From contig NZ_STGT01000003.1 in assembly GCF_004912145.1 (NCBI RefSeq), positions 372,001-436,000 on the forward strand: a DNA stretch of 64,000 nt, written 5' to 3'. A program made the position numbers and the translations under genes. The notes under the pieces are model-generated. The model did no database searches, was not told the origin of the DNA, and saw only the letters and a program-made list of their open reading frames with translations. This stretch comes from Peteryoungia rhizophila (GTDB lineage Bacteria; Pseudomonadota; Alphaproteobacteria; Rhizobiales; Rhizobiaceae). Positions 8,648-17,461 of this stretch are shown piece by piece (the stretch's first letter is position 1; the number at the start of each line of letters is the position of its first letter).

Positions 8648-9598
8648 ATGCCCCACTACCAGCCGCCGAGAATTGCCAGTTCAGAGATCACACCGAAGTC
8701 GCTCTACATGAGGCGGCGCGAATTCATCGGGGCTGCGGCCGGCGGCCTCGCGGCCGTGGGGCTCGGCTCTCAGGCGCTGGCGGCGCCGCTCGCAGCGAAG
8801 CCGAGCATCTACAAGCTCGACGAAAAGCTGACCTCCAAGGAAGACGTGACGACCTACAACAATTTCTACGAGTTCGGCACGGGCAAGGATGATCCGGCGC
8901 GCAATGCGGGATCGCTCAACACCCGCCCTTGGACGATCGAGGTCGGCGGGATGGTCGCCAAGCCGCAAGTGATCGACATCGAGACGATCCTGAAGGAAAT
9001 CACGATGGAGGAGCGCGTCTACCGGATGCGCTGCGTCGAAGCCTGGTCGATGGTGATCCCGTGGATCGGCTTCCCGATCTCCGCCATTCTCGACAGGGCC
9101 GAGCCGCTCGGCTCGGCGAAATATGTCGCCTTCGAAACGCTGGTCCGGCCCGAGGAAATGCAGGGACAGGCGGGGCTCTTCCAGGCGCTGGAATGGCCCT
9201 ATGTCGAAGGCTTGCGGCTGGACGAAGCGCGCCATCCGCTGGCGATCCTCGCAACCGGGCTCTATGGCGAGACGCTGCCGAACCAGAACGGCGCGCCGAT
9301 CCGGCTCGTCGTGCCGTGGAAGTACGGCTTCAAGGGCATCAAGTCGATCGTCAAGATCACGCTCACCGAGCAGGAGCCACCGTCGACCTGGAACAAGTTG
9401 CAGCCCTCGGAATATGGGTTCTATGCCAACGTCAATCCCGAGGTCGACCATCCGCGCTGGAGCCAGGCGACCGAGCGGCGGATCGGCGAAGCAGATGGAC
9501 TGTTCGGCGGGGCCCGCATCGATACGCTGCCGTTCAACGGTTATGCCGACGAGGTGGCAAGCCTCTATGACGGCATGGACCTCAAGACGTTCTTCTGA
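8648..9598 (+). CDS. msrP: Protein-methionine-sulfoxide reductase catalytic subunit
   Basis: MsrP (YedY) is a periplasmic molybdopterin enzyme that repairs oxidised methionine in envelope proteins. The 316-residue protein opens with [15 protein letters not shown], a typical MsrP beginning that contains the twin-arginine export signal (MRRREFIG) followed by a hydrophobic Gly/Ala stretch ending LAAP. The molybdenum-ligand cysteine is in [15 protein letters not shown]. The downstream msrQ overlaps by one base (TGATG), so the two are translated together. It needs Tat export and molybdenum cofactor made elsewhere. Confidence 0.95.
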   Translation: MPHYQPPRIASSEITPKSLYMRRREFIGAAAGGLAAVGLGSQALAAPLAAKPSIYKLDEKLTSKEDVTTYNNFYEFGTGKDDPARNAGSLNTRPWTIEVGGMVAKPQVIDIETILKEITMEERVYRMRCVEAWSMVIPWIGFPISAILDRAEPLGSAKYVAFETLVRPEEMQGQAGLFQALEWPYVEGLRLDEARHPLAILATGLYGETLPNQNGAPIRLVVPWKYGFKGIKSIVKITLTEQEPPSTWNKLQPSEYGFYANVNPEVDHPRWSQATERRIGEADGLFGGARIDTLPFNGYADEVASLYDGMDLKTFF

Positions 9599-10251
9599 TG
9601 GCATCGCTCGCAATGCCCGCCCTGCCCGCACTACCCGCCCGCTATCGCCCGGCCTCCGTCTGGGCGCTCTATGCGGTCGGGCTGTTGCCGGGCCTCTATG
9701 CCTTCTATCTCGGGATCTTCGGGGGGCTGGGTGCGGACCCCGTGCGCGCCTTCGAACATCTGCTCGGGCTCTGGGCGCTGAGATTTCTCTGCCTGGGGCT
9801 CGTGGTGACACCGCTCAGGGATCTCTTCGGCATTAATCTAATTGCCTACCGGCGCGCACTCGGTCTTCTCGCCTTCTATTATGTGCTCGCCCATTTCACC
9901 GTCTATCTGACGCTGGACCGGGGTCTGATCCTGTCGTCGATCGCCGGCGACATCCTGAAGCGGCCCTATATCATGCTCGGCATGGCGGGGCTTCTGATGC
10001 TGATCCCGCTGGCACTGACTTCGAACCAGTGGTCGATCCGCAGGTTGGGGCAGCGCTGGAACAAGCTCCACAAGCTGGTCTATCCTGTGCTCCTGGTGGC
10101 GATCCTGCATTATGCACTGTCGCTGAAGGTGATCGATCCGGAGGCCGCCTTCTATATCGTCGTGACGATCCTGCTGCTCGGTTACCGGCTCGTGCGGCCG
10201 AAGATCATGGAACGGCGGCGGGCGAAGCGGATGGCGGGCGCGGCCCGCTAG
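9598..10251 (+). CDS. msrQ: Protein-methionine-sulfoxide reductase heme-binding subunit
   Basis: MsrQ (YedZ) is the inner-membrane heme b protein that passes electrons from the quinone pool or a flavin to MsrP. The 217-residue sequence has about six membrane segments of the ferric-reductase-like type. Conserved histidines are in LAHFTVYLTLD and WNKLHKLVYPVLLVAILHYALS, and GLWALRFLCLGLVVTPLRDLF marks the N-terminal half. It overlaps msrP by one base and is convergent, with a 4-base overlap, with the DUF2809 gene. Confidence 0.94.
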   Translation: MASLAMPALPALPARYRPASVWALYAVGLLPGLYAFYLGIFGGLGADPVRAFEHLLGLWALRFLCLGLVVTPLRDLFGINLIAYRRALGLLAFYYVLAHFTVYLTLDRGLILSSIAGDILKRPYIMLGMAGLLMLIPLALTSNQWSIRRLGQRWNKLHKLVYPVLLVAILHYALSLKVIDPEAAFYIVVTILLLGYRLVRPKIMERRRAKRMAGAAR

Positions 10252-10670
10252 TCGGGCGACCGGCTGGAGCGGGCGAAAAGCCGCGCTTCGACCAGCGCGG
10301 CCAGCACGATCCCCAGGGTATAGGCCGCGATGTTCCACCAGGAGAAGATACGGCCTAGCAGAAGAGCGCCTGCCAGCGTCAGGCGGAAGGCATCCAGCCA
10401 AGGCGTATGGTAGAGGCGGCTGAATTCGGTGAGGGCTGCAACGACGATGGCGATGAGCGCCAGTCGGGCAAGCGGCTGCCTCGGCAGGAGCGTGGCGAGC
10501 ACGAAGAAGACCATGGCGCCCCAGAGCGCCGAGCCGCCATACTTTACCAGCAGATACGGCAGACCGATGTCGTAGCCGCCGAGCCGGAGCGCAAGGCCAC
10601 AGGCAATGATACCGACAGCTATCCCCAGCCGTCGGATACGAAGTGACGTCGATGCCTTGATTTCGTCCAT
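10248..10670 (-). CDS. DUF2809 family membrane protein
   Basis: This is a small integral membrane protein of 140 residues with about four hydrophobic segments. GLALRLGGYDIGLPYLLVKYGGSALWGAMVFF and ALTEFSRLYHTPWLDAFR, split across the first and third segments, match the pattern of the DUF2809 family: a KYGGxxLW motif, then an acidic residue and a tyrosine-proline-tryptophan patch before an Arg. Function is unknown. It runs against msrQ and is separated from the DUF817 gene by 28 bases of divergent promoter space. Confidence 0.75.
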   Translation of the reverse strand: MDEIKASTSLRIRRLGIAVGIIACGLALRLGGYDIGLPYLLVKYGGSALWGAMVFFVLATLLPRQPLARLALIAIVVAALTEFSRLYHTPWLDAFRLTLAGALLLGRIFSWWNIAAYTLGIVLAALVEARLFARSSRSPD

Positions 10671-10698
10671 GGCCGCTTAGTAGTGAGGTTGCAATGGA

Positions 10699-11595
10699 AT
10701 GCAACAGCGAAGGCGGTCGGCGATGACACTGGTGGCAGATGGACGAAACGGCCTCCTGAGCGCACTCGACCGCAGGCTAATCGACCAGACACCATATCCC
10801 GAGCTCACCGGCTTTCGTCGCTTTGTCGTCGAATTTCTGCTTTTCGGGATCAAGGAGGCGCGGGCCTGCCTGTTTGCCGGACTGTTCTTCGTCTCGATCT
10901 TCGTCGTGCCACGCGCGGGCCTCTTCGGCATTCCGCGTTATGACGTACTGCTGATCATTGCGCTTGCCATCCAGATCTGGATGGTCTGGACCAAGCTCGA
11001 GACGATGGACGAGCTGAAGGCGATCTGCCTCTTCCACGTCGTCGGTTTTGCGCTCGAAGTGTTCAAGACATCGGGGGCCATCCAGTCCTGGTCCTATCCT
11101 GATTTCGCCTATTCCAAGGTGCTCGGCGTACCTTTGTTTTCCGGCTTCATGTATGCGGCCGTCGGCAGCTACATCATCCAGGCCTGGCGGCTCCTCGATG
11201 TGCGCATCCGCCATCACCCGCCCTACTGGATGGCCATCGGCGTGGCACTCGCGATCTATCTCAACTTCTTCACCCACCACTATATCGGCGATTATCGCTG
11301 GTACCTGGCGGCACTCGCGATCGGGCTCTATGCCCGCACGACCGTCACCTTCCGGCCCTTCGACCGGGATCGGCAGATGCCGATGCTGCTCGCCTTCATC
11401 CTGATCGGCTTCTTCATCTGGGTGGCGGAGAACATCTCCACCTTCTTCGCCATCTGGCATTATCCGAACCAGCTCGGCGCCTGGTCGACGGTACATCTGG
11501 GCAAGTGGAGCTCGTGGACGCTGCTCGTGATGATGACCTTCACCATCGTCGCCTCGCTCAAGCATATCCGGGCGACGATCCACATTCCGAAGTGA
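10699..11595 (+). CDS. DUF817 family integral membrane protein
   Basis: This 298-residue protein has about eight hydrophobic segments and family hallmarks of DUF817: FLLFGIKEARACLFAG near residue 45, GFALEVFKTSGAIQSWSYP in the middle, FSGFMYAAVGSYIIQAWRL, and a C-terminal GAWSTVHLGKWSSWTLL. The family has no assigned biochemical role. ATG 10699 has GAGG about 11 bases upstream; ATG 10723 (in frame) is an alternative with AAGG 10 bases upstream. Confidence 0.8.
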   Translation: MQQRRRSAMTLVADGRNGLLSALDRRLIDQTPYPELTGFRRFVVEFLLFGIKEARACLFAGLFFVSIFVVPRAGLFGIPRYDVLLIIALAIQIWMVWTKLETMDELKAICLFHVVGFALEVFKTSGAIQSWSYPDFAYSKVLGVPLFSGFMYAAVGSYIIQAWRLLDVRIRHHPPYWMAIGVALAIYLNFFTHHYIGDYRWYLAALAIGLYARTTVTFRPFDRDRQMPMLLAFILIGFFIWVAENISTFFAIWHYPNQLGAWSTVHLGKWSSWTLLVMMTFTIVASLKHIRATIHIPK

Positions 11596-11631
11596 GCAAG
11601 GCAGATTGCGAAAGATTTTTTTCGCATGGCG

Positions 11632-11658
11632 TGTCGAAATCGGTTTAGCTCGTTCGTT
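11632..11658 (+). promoter_or_regulatory. Candidate ECF42-type promoter of the DGPF operon
   Basis: TGTCGA at 11632-11637 is followed after 17 bases by CGTT at 11655-11658, about 50 bases before the DGPF start. TGTCGA is, from memory of work on this sigma group, the -35 signature of ECF42 targets, and DGPF genes are their main known targets. This suggests autoregulation by the sigma factor encoded at 12634-13950. The -10 part is less certain. Confidence 0.6.
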
Positions 11659-11708
11659 GGGAGAACAGGATCGCCAAAAGGGATCCTGACAACGAGAGGA
11701 GTGAAGAC

Positions 11709-12146
11709 ATGCGTGTCATGGTGATGGTGAAGGCGACGGAAGACAGCGAAGAAGGCATCATGCCGCCGGCGAAGCTGTTCGAGGACATGGGCAAGTTCAA
11801 CGAGGAACTGGTGCAGGCAGGCATCATGATGTCCGGCGACGGGTTGAAGCCGTCGAAGATGGGCAAACGCGTCGCCTTCGACGGGCCGGACCGCCGGGTG
11901 ATCGACGGACCCTTTGCCGAGACCCGGGAGCTGGTGGCCGGCTACTGGATCTGGGAGGTGAAGGACATGGACGAGGCCGTCGCATGGGTGAAGCGTTGCC
12001 CGAACCCGATGCTGGGACCGAGCGAAATCGAGATCCGGCCCTTCTATGAGATGGAGGATTTCGCCGAGATCGCGACGCCCGAGGGCCAGGCGAGCCATGA
12101 TCGCGCGGCCGAAGGTCTCGCCGCCCAGCAGAAGACGAAGGGCTGA
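11709..12146 (+). CDS. DGPF/YCII-related domain protein
   Basis: This 145-residue protein is of the YCII/DGPF family: MRVMVMVKATEDSE at the start, GEEL-type helix KFNEELVQAG, and the name-giving motif as VIDGPFAETRELVAGYWIWEV. Family proteins are dimeric ferredoxin-like folds of uncertain function that accompany ECF42 sigma factors. A strong ribosome site (GAGAGGAG, 11693-11700) precedes the start. It is the first gene of a three-gene operon with a VOC protein and a sigma factor. Confidence 0.88.
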   Translation: MRVMVMVKATEDSEEGIMPPAKLFEDMGKFNEELVQAGIMMSGDGLKPSKMGKRVAFDGPDRRVIDGPFAETRELVAGYWIWEVKDMDEAVAWVKRCPNPMLGPSEIEIRPFYEMEDFAEIATPEGQASHDRAAEGLAAQQKTKG

Positions 12147-12152
12147 GGCATT

Positions 12153-12581
12153 ATGAGCAAGATAATCTTCATCAACCTGCCGGTCACCGATCTCGATGCC
12201 TCGACCCGCTTCTACGAGGCGCTGGGGGCGACGAAGAACCCGCAATTCTCCAACGAGAACGCGGCCTGCATGATGCTCTGCGACACGATCGGCGTGATGA
12301 TCCTGACGCATGACTTCTACCGCACCTTCACCAGCCGGCCGATTGCAGATGCCAAGGCGACGAGCCAGGTGCTGCTCGCGCTGACGGTGGAGGCACATGC
12401 GGATGTCGACCGCGTGCTGGGTGCGGCCACCGCCGCCGGTGGGCGGGCCGATCCGAACCCGCCGCAGGATCACGGCTTCATGTGGAGCCGGTCGGTGGAA
12501 GACCCGGACGGGCATGTCTGGGAGATCTTCTGGATGGATCCGGCGGCTGCCGCCGGCGATACGACCGGTGTCGACGCCTGA
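12153..12581 (+). CDS. VOC family protein, second gene of the ECF42 operon
   Basis: This 142-residue protein has the glyoxalase-like fold: IFINLPVTDLDASTRFYEALG at the N-terminus (split by the fold's first strand and helix), VLLALTVEAHADVDRVL in the middle, and SVEDPDGHVWEIFWMDP at the end. That ending places the metal-type glutamate in WEIFW. It begins 6 bases after the DGPF stop and is followed closely by the sigma factor. The end MDP is common in PhnB-like VOC proteins associated with such operons. Ligand unknown. Confidence 0.82.
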   Translation: MSKIIFINLPVTDLDASTRFYEALGATKNPQFSNENAACMMLCDTIGVMILTHDFYRTFTSRPIADAKATSQVLLALTVEAHADVDRVLGAATAAGGRADPNPPQDHGFMWSRSVEDPDGHVWEIFWMDPAAAAGDTTGVDA

Positions 12582-12633
12582 GCTCCTTTCCTCCGAGGTT
12601 GACCAGCCGGGGAACGCGTCCATACTCCGCTTC

Positions 12634-13950
12634 ATGACACGGGACGGACAGGCGGTAGCCCCCTCCTCCCGCCGGCATGGCGACGGCGCGGAGGCAGCGG
12701 CTCGGGACATCGAGGCAATCTATCGCATGGAGCGGGTCCGGCTCACTGCCGGGCTCGCGAGGCATGTGGGCGATCTGGGTCTCGCCGAGGACCTGGCGCA
12801 GGAGGCGCTGATTTCAGCGCTTGCGACCTGGCCTCGAACCGGCACGCCGCCCAATCCCGGTGCGTGGCTGATGACGACCGCCAAGCGGCGCGGCGTCGAT
12901 CTGTGGCGCCGGCGTCGGATGATGGCGCGGCACGAAGCGTCGCTTGCCCATGACATCGAGACCGGCCGCGCGGACGAGCATGAGGCCGTCGAGGCGACGC
13001 TCGACGACGAGATCGGTGATGAGCGGCTGTCGCTGATCTTCACCGCCTGCCATCCCCTGCTCTCGCGCGACCAGCGCACGGCGCTGACCCTGAAGGTCAT
13101 CGGCGGACTGACGACGGAAGAGATCGCACGCGCCTTCCTCACCCAGGAGACCACGGTCGCGCAGCGGATCGTCAGGGCGAAGAAGATCCTGCGGGATGCC
13201 GATATCACCTTCGAGGTCCCGATGGGGCAAGAGCGCGACGCCCGCCTCGCCTCGGTGCTGGAGGTCATCTACATCATCTTCAACGAAGGTTATGCCGCAA
13301 GCCGCGGCGAGGAGCTGATCCGAGTGCAGCTTTGCCAGGAGGCGATGCGGCTCGGTCGAATTTTGGTGGGCCTCGCGCCGCTTGAACCGGAGGCGCATGG
13401 GCTCTTAGCCCTGATGGAGCTGCAAGCCTCGCGCTTCAAGGCGCGGGTAGCGCCTGATGGCAGCGCGTTGACGCTGGAGACACAGAACCGGGGGCTCTGG
13501 GACCGCTTGCTGATCCAGAGAGGGCTGGAAGGCATGGCGGCGGCGAAGCGTCTCGGTGGCGACGACGGGGTCTATGCGCTGCAGGCGGCGCTGGCAGCGG
13601 TGCATGCGCGGGCGGCACGGTTCGAGGACACAGACTGGGCGCTGAGCGCTGCGCATTATGATCGGCTGCTGGAGCGGGTCCCCTCGCCTGTTGTTGCCCT
13701 CAACCGCGCCGTGGCGCATGCCATGGCATTTGGACCAGACCTGGGGCTGACGCTGTTGGCGGACATAGAGGGTGAACCGCAACTGGCGGACTATCCGCCG
13801 CTCCATGCTGCGAAGGGTGATTTCCTGATGCGGTTGGGTCTGCTGGCGGAGGCGCAGGTGGCGTTCGAGCTGGCGGCTGGATTGAGCGGCAACGAGACCG
13901 AGCGGGCATTTCTGATGGCGCGGGCGGAGGCGTGCGAACGGGAGCCCTAA
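12634..13950 (+). CDS. ECF42-group RNA polymerase sigma factor with C-terminal extension
   Basis: This protein of about 438 residues has a sigma-70 region 2 (DLAQEALISALATWP; PGAWLMTTAKRRGVDLWRRR), a region 4 (LTLKVIGGLTTEEIARAFL; VAQRIVRAKKIL), and then a long helical C-terminal extension of about 200 residues. The extension starts at VIYIIFNEGYAASRGE and contains LLALMELQASRFKAR and VALNRAVA. This DUF6596/TPR-like tail is typical of ECF42, which lacks a classical anti-sigma factor; the tail is needed for activity in studied members. Start choice is insecure: ATG 12634 has no clear ribosome site, and an in-frame GTG at 12568 would overlap the VOC stop. The operon context (DGPF, VOC) supports the group assignment. 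Confidence 0.85.
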   Translation: MTRDGQAVAPSSRRHGDGAEAAARDIEAIYRMERVRLTAGLARHVGDLGLAEDLAQEALISALATWPRTGTPPNPGAWLMTTAKRRGVDLWRRRRMMARHEASLAHDIETGRADEHEAVEATLDDEIGDERLSLIFTACHPLLSRDQRTALTLKVIGGLTTEEIARAFLTQETTVAQRIVRAKKILRDADITFEVPMGQERDARLASVLEVIYIIFNEGYAASRGEELIRVQLCQEAMRLGRILVGLAPLEPEAHGLLALMELQASRFKARVAPDGSALTLETQNRGLWDRLLIQRGLEGMAAAKRLGGDDGVYALQAALAAVHARAARFEDTDWALSAAHYDRLLERVPSPVVALNRAVAHAMAFGPDLGLTLLADIEGEPQLADYPPLHAAKGDFLMRLGLLAEAQVAFELAAGLSGNETERAFLMARAEACEREP

Positions 13951-13981
13951 ACCCGACCTGCCATTCAAGCGCTACAATACC

Positions 13982-14013
13982 AAAAAGCCGGGTGATCGCT
14001 CACCCGGCTTTTT
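13982..14013. terminator. Bidirectional terminator between the sigma factor operon and rplQ
   Basis: AAAAAGCCGGGTGA and its exact complement TCACCCGGCTTTTT flank a 4-base loop. The stem is GC-rich with A/T runs on both sides, so it can stop the sigma operon on the plus strand and the alpha operon on the minus strand. Confidence 0.9.
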
Positions 14014-14040
14014 ATCATCCTACCCTTGCGGGCAGGAAAC

Positions 14041-14463
14041 TTACGCTGCTTCAGCTTCGGCTTCAGCGGCGACGCGGGCCTTGTCGGCTGCGCCCTTGGC
14101 ATCAACGTCGCGCTCGACGAACTCGATGACGGCCATGGCGGCGTTGTCGCCCTGGCGGAAACCGGCCTTCATGATGCGCAGGTAGCCGCCGTTGCGGGTG
14201 GCGTAACGCGTCGCGATGGCGTCGAACAGCTTGGCAACGACGGAAACGTCGCGGATCTGCGAGATCGCCTGACGGCGAGCATGCAGGTCGCCGCGCTTGC
14301 CGAGGGTGACGAGCTTTTCGACGATCGGGCGAATTTCCTTCGCCTTCGGCAGGGTGGTCACGATCTGCTCATGCAGGATGAGCGAAGCCGCCATGTTGGC
14401 GAACATCGCCTTACGGTGGCTGGCGGTACGGTTCAGCTTGCGGCCGGCTTTCTGGTGGCGCAT
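14041..14463 (-). CDS. rplQ: 50S ribosomal protein L17
   Basis: This 140-residue protein begins [20 protein letters not shown], the invariant L17 start, and continues with [22 protein letters not shown]17 sits near the peptide exit tunnel. The Ala/Glu-rich tail ([15 protein letters not shown]) is typical of alphaproteobacteria. It is the last gene of the alpha operon, 116 bases after rpoA, and is followed by the terminator at 13982-14013. Confidence 0.97.
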   Translation of the reverse strand: MRHQKAGRKLNRTASHRKAMFANMAASLILHEQIVTTLPKAKEIRPIVEKLVTLGKRGDLHARRQAISQIRDVSVVAKLFDAIATRYATRNGGYLRIMKAGFRQGDNAAMAVIEFVERDVDAKGAADKARVAAEAEAEAA

Positions 14464-14579
14464 TGCTATTCTCCTTTGAGTGCAGGCTCTGTCTCAGAGG
14501 CTGCCGTTTCCTGACACATACGGGCATTCGCCCGCAGTTTGACGGGGAAAGGCAGGCTTAGAGGCTGCCTTCACTGTTA

Positions 14580-15590
14580 TTAATACTGGTCTTCGTAACG
14601 CTTCGCGAGATCTTCGATGTTCTCGGGCGGCCATGCCGGTACTTCCATACCGAGGTGCAGGCCCATGGAAGCGAGAACTTCCTTGATTTCGTTCAGCGAC
14701 TTGCGACCAAAGTTCGGCGTGCGCAGCATTTCTGCTTCGGTCTTCTGGATCAGATCGCCGATATACACGATGTTGTCGTTCTTCAGGCAGTTTGCCGAGC
14801 GGACAGACAATTCGAGTTCGTCGACCTTCTTGAGCAGAGCCGGGTTGAAGGCGAGTTCGGTGACCGACTCTTCTTCGACTTCCTTCTGCGGTTCGTCGAA
14901 GTTGACGAAGACGCCGAGCTGGTCCTGGAGAATGCGGGCCGCGAAAGCGACTGCGTCTTCACCCGTGACCGAGCCATCGGTTTCGATGGTCATCAGCAGC
15001 TTGTCGTAGTCGAGAACCTGTCCTTCGCGGGTGTTTTCCACCTTGTAGGACACCTTCTTGACCGGCGAGTAGAGGCTGTCGACCGGGATGAGACCGATCG
15101 GTGCATCTTCCGCGCGGTTGCGCTCGGCCGGGACGTAACCCTTGCCGTTGTTGACCGTGAACTCCATGCGGATCTCGGCACCTTCATCGAGGGTGCAGAT
15201 AACATGGTTGGGGTTCAGGATCTCAATGTCGCCGACCGTCTGGATGTCACCGGCGGTTACAACGCCCGGACCCTGCTTGCGGACAACCATGCGCTTGGCA
15301 TCGTCGCCGTCCATCTTGATGGCGATTTCCTTGATGTTCAGGACGATGTCGGTGACATCTTCGCGAACGCCCGGGATAGACGAGAACTCGTGCAGAACGC
15401 CGTCGATCTGGACAGCCGTGACGGCTGCACCACGAAGCGACGACAGGAGAACGCGACGCAGGGCGTTACCGAGCGTCAGACCGAAGCCACGCTCGAGCGG
15501 CTCGGCGACCAGGTTCACCTTGGTGCGGCCGGAGGAGGAAAATTCCACCTTGTTCGGCTTGATCAGTTCCTGCCAATTCTTCTGAATCAT
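14580..15590 (-). CDS. rpoA: DNA-directed RNA polymerase subunit alpha
   Basis: This 336-residue alpha subunit has the dimerising N-terminal domain ([20 protein letters not shown], about 33-52) and the C-terminal domain that contacts UP elements and activators ([15 protein letters not shown], then [17 protein letters not shown]). The two domains are joined by an acidic linker (EEESVTELA region). It lies between rpsK and rplQ; rpsD, which precedes rpoA in E. coli, is absent here. Confidence 0.98.
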   Translation of the reverse strand: MIQKNWQELIKPNKVEFSSSGRTKVNLVAEPLERGFGLTLGNALRRVLLSSLRGAAVTAVQIDGVLHEFSSIPGVREDVTDIVLNIKEIAIKMDGDDAKRMVVRKQGPGVVTAGDIQTVGDIEILNPNHVICTLDEGAEIRMEFTVNNGKGYVPAERNRAEDAPIGLIPVDSLYSPVKKVSYKVENTREGQVLDYDKLLMTIETDGSVTGEDAVAFAARILQDQLGVFVNFDEPQKEVEEESVTELAFNPALLKKVDELELSVRSANCLKNDNIVYIGDLIQKTEAEMLRTPNFGRKSLNEIKEVLASMGLHLGMEVPAWPPENIEDLAKRYEDQY

Positions 15591-15690
15591 GATTTTACCT
15601 TCCGTTCGCCATCACCATTCAATCGTGACGGCCGAATATGAGAAGCACCGGCAAGGCGCGCAAACGCCTGGCCGGCAAAACGAAGAATGA

Positions 15691-16080
15691 TTAGACGCGA
15701 CGCTTCTTGCGCGGACGGCAGCCATTGTGCGGGATCGGCGTCACGTCGCGGATCGACGTGATCATGAAGCCGGCAGCCTGGAGGGCGCGCAGAGCGGATT
15801 CACGACCCGAACCCGGACCGCAGACTTCCACTTCGAGGGACTTCATGCCGTGTTCCTGGGCCTTCTTGGCGCAGTCTTCAGCAGCGATCTGGGCAGCGAA
15901 CGGGGTCGACTTGCGCGAACCCTTGAAGCCCTTGGCACCAGCAGACGACCAGGCAATGGCATTGCCCTGTGCGTCGGTGATGGTGATCATCGTGTTGTTG
16001 AAGGTCGAGTTGACGTGGGCAACGCCCGACGAGATATTCTTGCGTTCGCGACGGCGGACGCGTGTGGCTTCCTTGGCCAT
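15691..16080 (-). CDS. rpsK: 30S ribosomal protein S11
   Basis: This 129-residue protein begins [19 protein letters not shown] and contains [15 protein letters not shown] and [17 protein letters not shown], the S11 hallmarks in the platform of the 30S subunit, and ends with [19 protein letters not shown] took ATG 16080, preceded by GGAAG; a nine-codon upstream extension is not conserved. It is transcribed after rpsM with a 130-base gap that contains a hairpin. Confidence 0.97.
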   Translation of the reverse strand: MAKEATRVRRRERKNISSGVAHVNSTFNNTMITITDAQGNAIAWSSAGAKGFKGSRKSTPFAAQIAAEDCAKKAQEHGMKSLEVEVCGPGSGRESALRALQAAGFMITSIRDVTPIPHNGCRPRKKRRV

Positions 16081-16152
16081 GGTCTTCCTTTCAGTTGATC
16101 TAAGCACCGCCGTAGTTCCAGCGGCTACACCAATCGAGGCAACAGGATGAAG

Positions 16153-16186
16153 GCAGTGGGCACCAGGTTACCCTGACGCCCACTGC
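16153..16186 (-). other. Hairpin in the rpsM-rpsK gap
   Basis: GCAGTGGGC at 16153-16161 pairs exactly with GCCCACTGC at 16178-16186 around a 16-base loop. There is no U-run, so it is not a normal terminator; it may be a processing or regulatory structure. Confidence 0.5.
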
Positions 16187-16210
16187 CCATATTCCGAATG
16201 CCGCGAAAAA

Positions 16211-16579
16211 TTACTTCTTCTTACCAGCGATCGCCTTCGCCGGACCCTTGCGGGTGCGGGCGTTGGTGTGCGTGCGCTGACCGCGAACCGGCAGACCACG
16301 ACGATGGCGCAGGCCACGGTAGCAGCCGAGGTCCATCAAGCGCTTAATGTTCATCGCGGTATCACGACGCAGGTCACCTTCGACCTGGTAATCGCGGTCG
16401 ATGGTTTCGCGGATCTGGAGCACTTCAGCGTCGGTCAGCTGGTGAACGCGCTTCTCGGCCGGAAGACCGACCTTTTCCATGATTTCCGATGCGAACTTCG
16501 GTCCAATCCCGTGAATATAGGTCAGCGCGATAACAACGCGCTTCGCAGTCGGGATGTTGACGCCAGCGATACGTGCCAC
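16211..16579 (-). CDS. rpsM: 30S ribosomal protein S13
   Basis: This 122-residue protein starts [20 protein letters not shown] at a GTG codon (16579), preceded by GGAGAAT; upstream sequence in frame is not S13-like. [13 protein letters not shown] and [25 protein letters not shown] (in two conserved blocks) mark the head-domain contacts with S19 and tRNA. It is the first gene of the alpha operon here; adk lies 231 bases upstream. Confidence 0.97.
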   Translation of the reverse strand: MARIAGVNIPTAKRVVIALTYIHGIGPKFASEIMEKVGLPAEKRVHQLTDAEVLQIRETIDRDYQVEGDLRRDTAMNIKRLMDLGCYRGLRHRRGLPVRGQRTHTNARTRKGPAKAIAGKKK

Positions 16580-16648
16580 GCCTATTCTCCTTGCTTCCAG
16601 TTGCCATCCGGCAAGTGGTGTCTCGTTACACGGCCCAGATGGACCGCA

Positions 16649-16676
16649 ATTACAAATCGGGTTCACGACAAACCAA
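16649..16676 (-). promoter_or_regulatory. Candidate promoter of the alpha (rpsM) operon
   Basis: On the minus strand TTGGTT (16676-16671) is followed after 16 bases by TGTAAT (16654-16649). The -35 overlaps an inverted repeat, CCAAAACG (16673-16680) with CGTTTTGG (16700-16707). The site is in the 231-base adk-rpsM gap, where the E. coli alpha operon also begins. Confidence 0.35.
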
Positions 16677-16810
16677 AACGATCGAACCCGGTCTCCCAGC
16701 GTTTTGGAAGAACGCGCCGATCGCAGTCATCTCGCGAGTTGGCGCGGTCTTTAACGGAATCGATCGACAAAAGCAACCGACCCCGCGAAGATTCTTGGAT
16801 TTCGCCGGCT

Positions 16811-17461
16811 TCAGAGCCTGGCGAGAATGGCTTCGATCTCGCCGGTTACGGCATCGATCTCACCCATGCCGTCGACGGAATGCAGCTTACCCTTGGCGTG
16901 GTAATAGCCGATCAGCGGCGAGGTTTCCTTGTAGTAGGCCTGCAGGCGGGTGCGGACCGTATCCCGGTTGTCATCGGGACGACGCTTGAAGTGAGTCGAA
17001 CCGCACTTGTCGCAGACACCTTCGGCCTTCGGCTTCAGGTTCTCGTCGTGATAGCCGGCGCCACAGTTGGCGCAGGTGTAACGACCGGCGATTCGGTCGG
17101 CCAGGATCTCGTCATCGACGCGGATCTCGACCACCGCCGACAGGTCGAGCTTCTTGCCTGCAAGCATCGCCTCGGTGGCATCCGCCTGGACCAGGGTCCG
17201 CGGGAAACCATCGAGGATGAAGCCATTGGCACAGTCGGGCGCATCGATGCGCTCGGAGACGATGGCGATGACGATATCATCAGAAACGAGCTTGCCGGCG
17301 TCCATGACAGCCTTGGCGCGCTTGCCGACCTCCGTGCCGGCCGAAACGGCTGCACGAAGCATGTCACCGGTGGAGAGCTGCGGAATACCGTGCTTCTCCA
17401 CGATCCGCTGGGCCTGGGTCCCCTTACCCGCGCCCGGCGGTCCTAACAGAATCAGTCTCAT
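16811..17461 (-). CDS. adk: Adenylate kinase
   Basis: This 216-residue enzyme interconverts ATP plus AMP with two ADP. The P-loop is [12 protein letters not shown] (about 4-15), followed by TGDMLRA in the AMP site and [13 protein letters not shown]. The LID carries four cysteines (CANC and CDKC, about residues 130-152), indicating a zinc-bound lid of the long bacterial type rather than the E. coli Cys-less lid. Its ATG overlaps the secY stop (ATGA), as in many spc operons outside enterics. Confidence 0.97.
   Translation of the reverse strand: MRLILLGPPGAGKGTQAQRIVEKHGIPQLSTGDMLRAAVSAGTEVGKRAKAVMDAGKLVSDDIVIAIVSERIDAPDCANGFILDGFPRTLVQADATEAMLAGKKLDLSAVVEIRVDDEILADRIAGRYTCANCGAGYHDENLKPKAEGVCDKCGSTHFKRRPDDNRDTVRTRLQAYYKETSPLIGYYHAKGKLHSVDGMGEIDAVTGEIEAILARL

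Noticed and set aside
12397-12633. Sigma factor start inside the VOC gene
   Set aside because: It would overlap the VOC gene by almost 190 bases and adds non-sigma sequence; later starts are more sensible.
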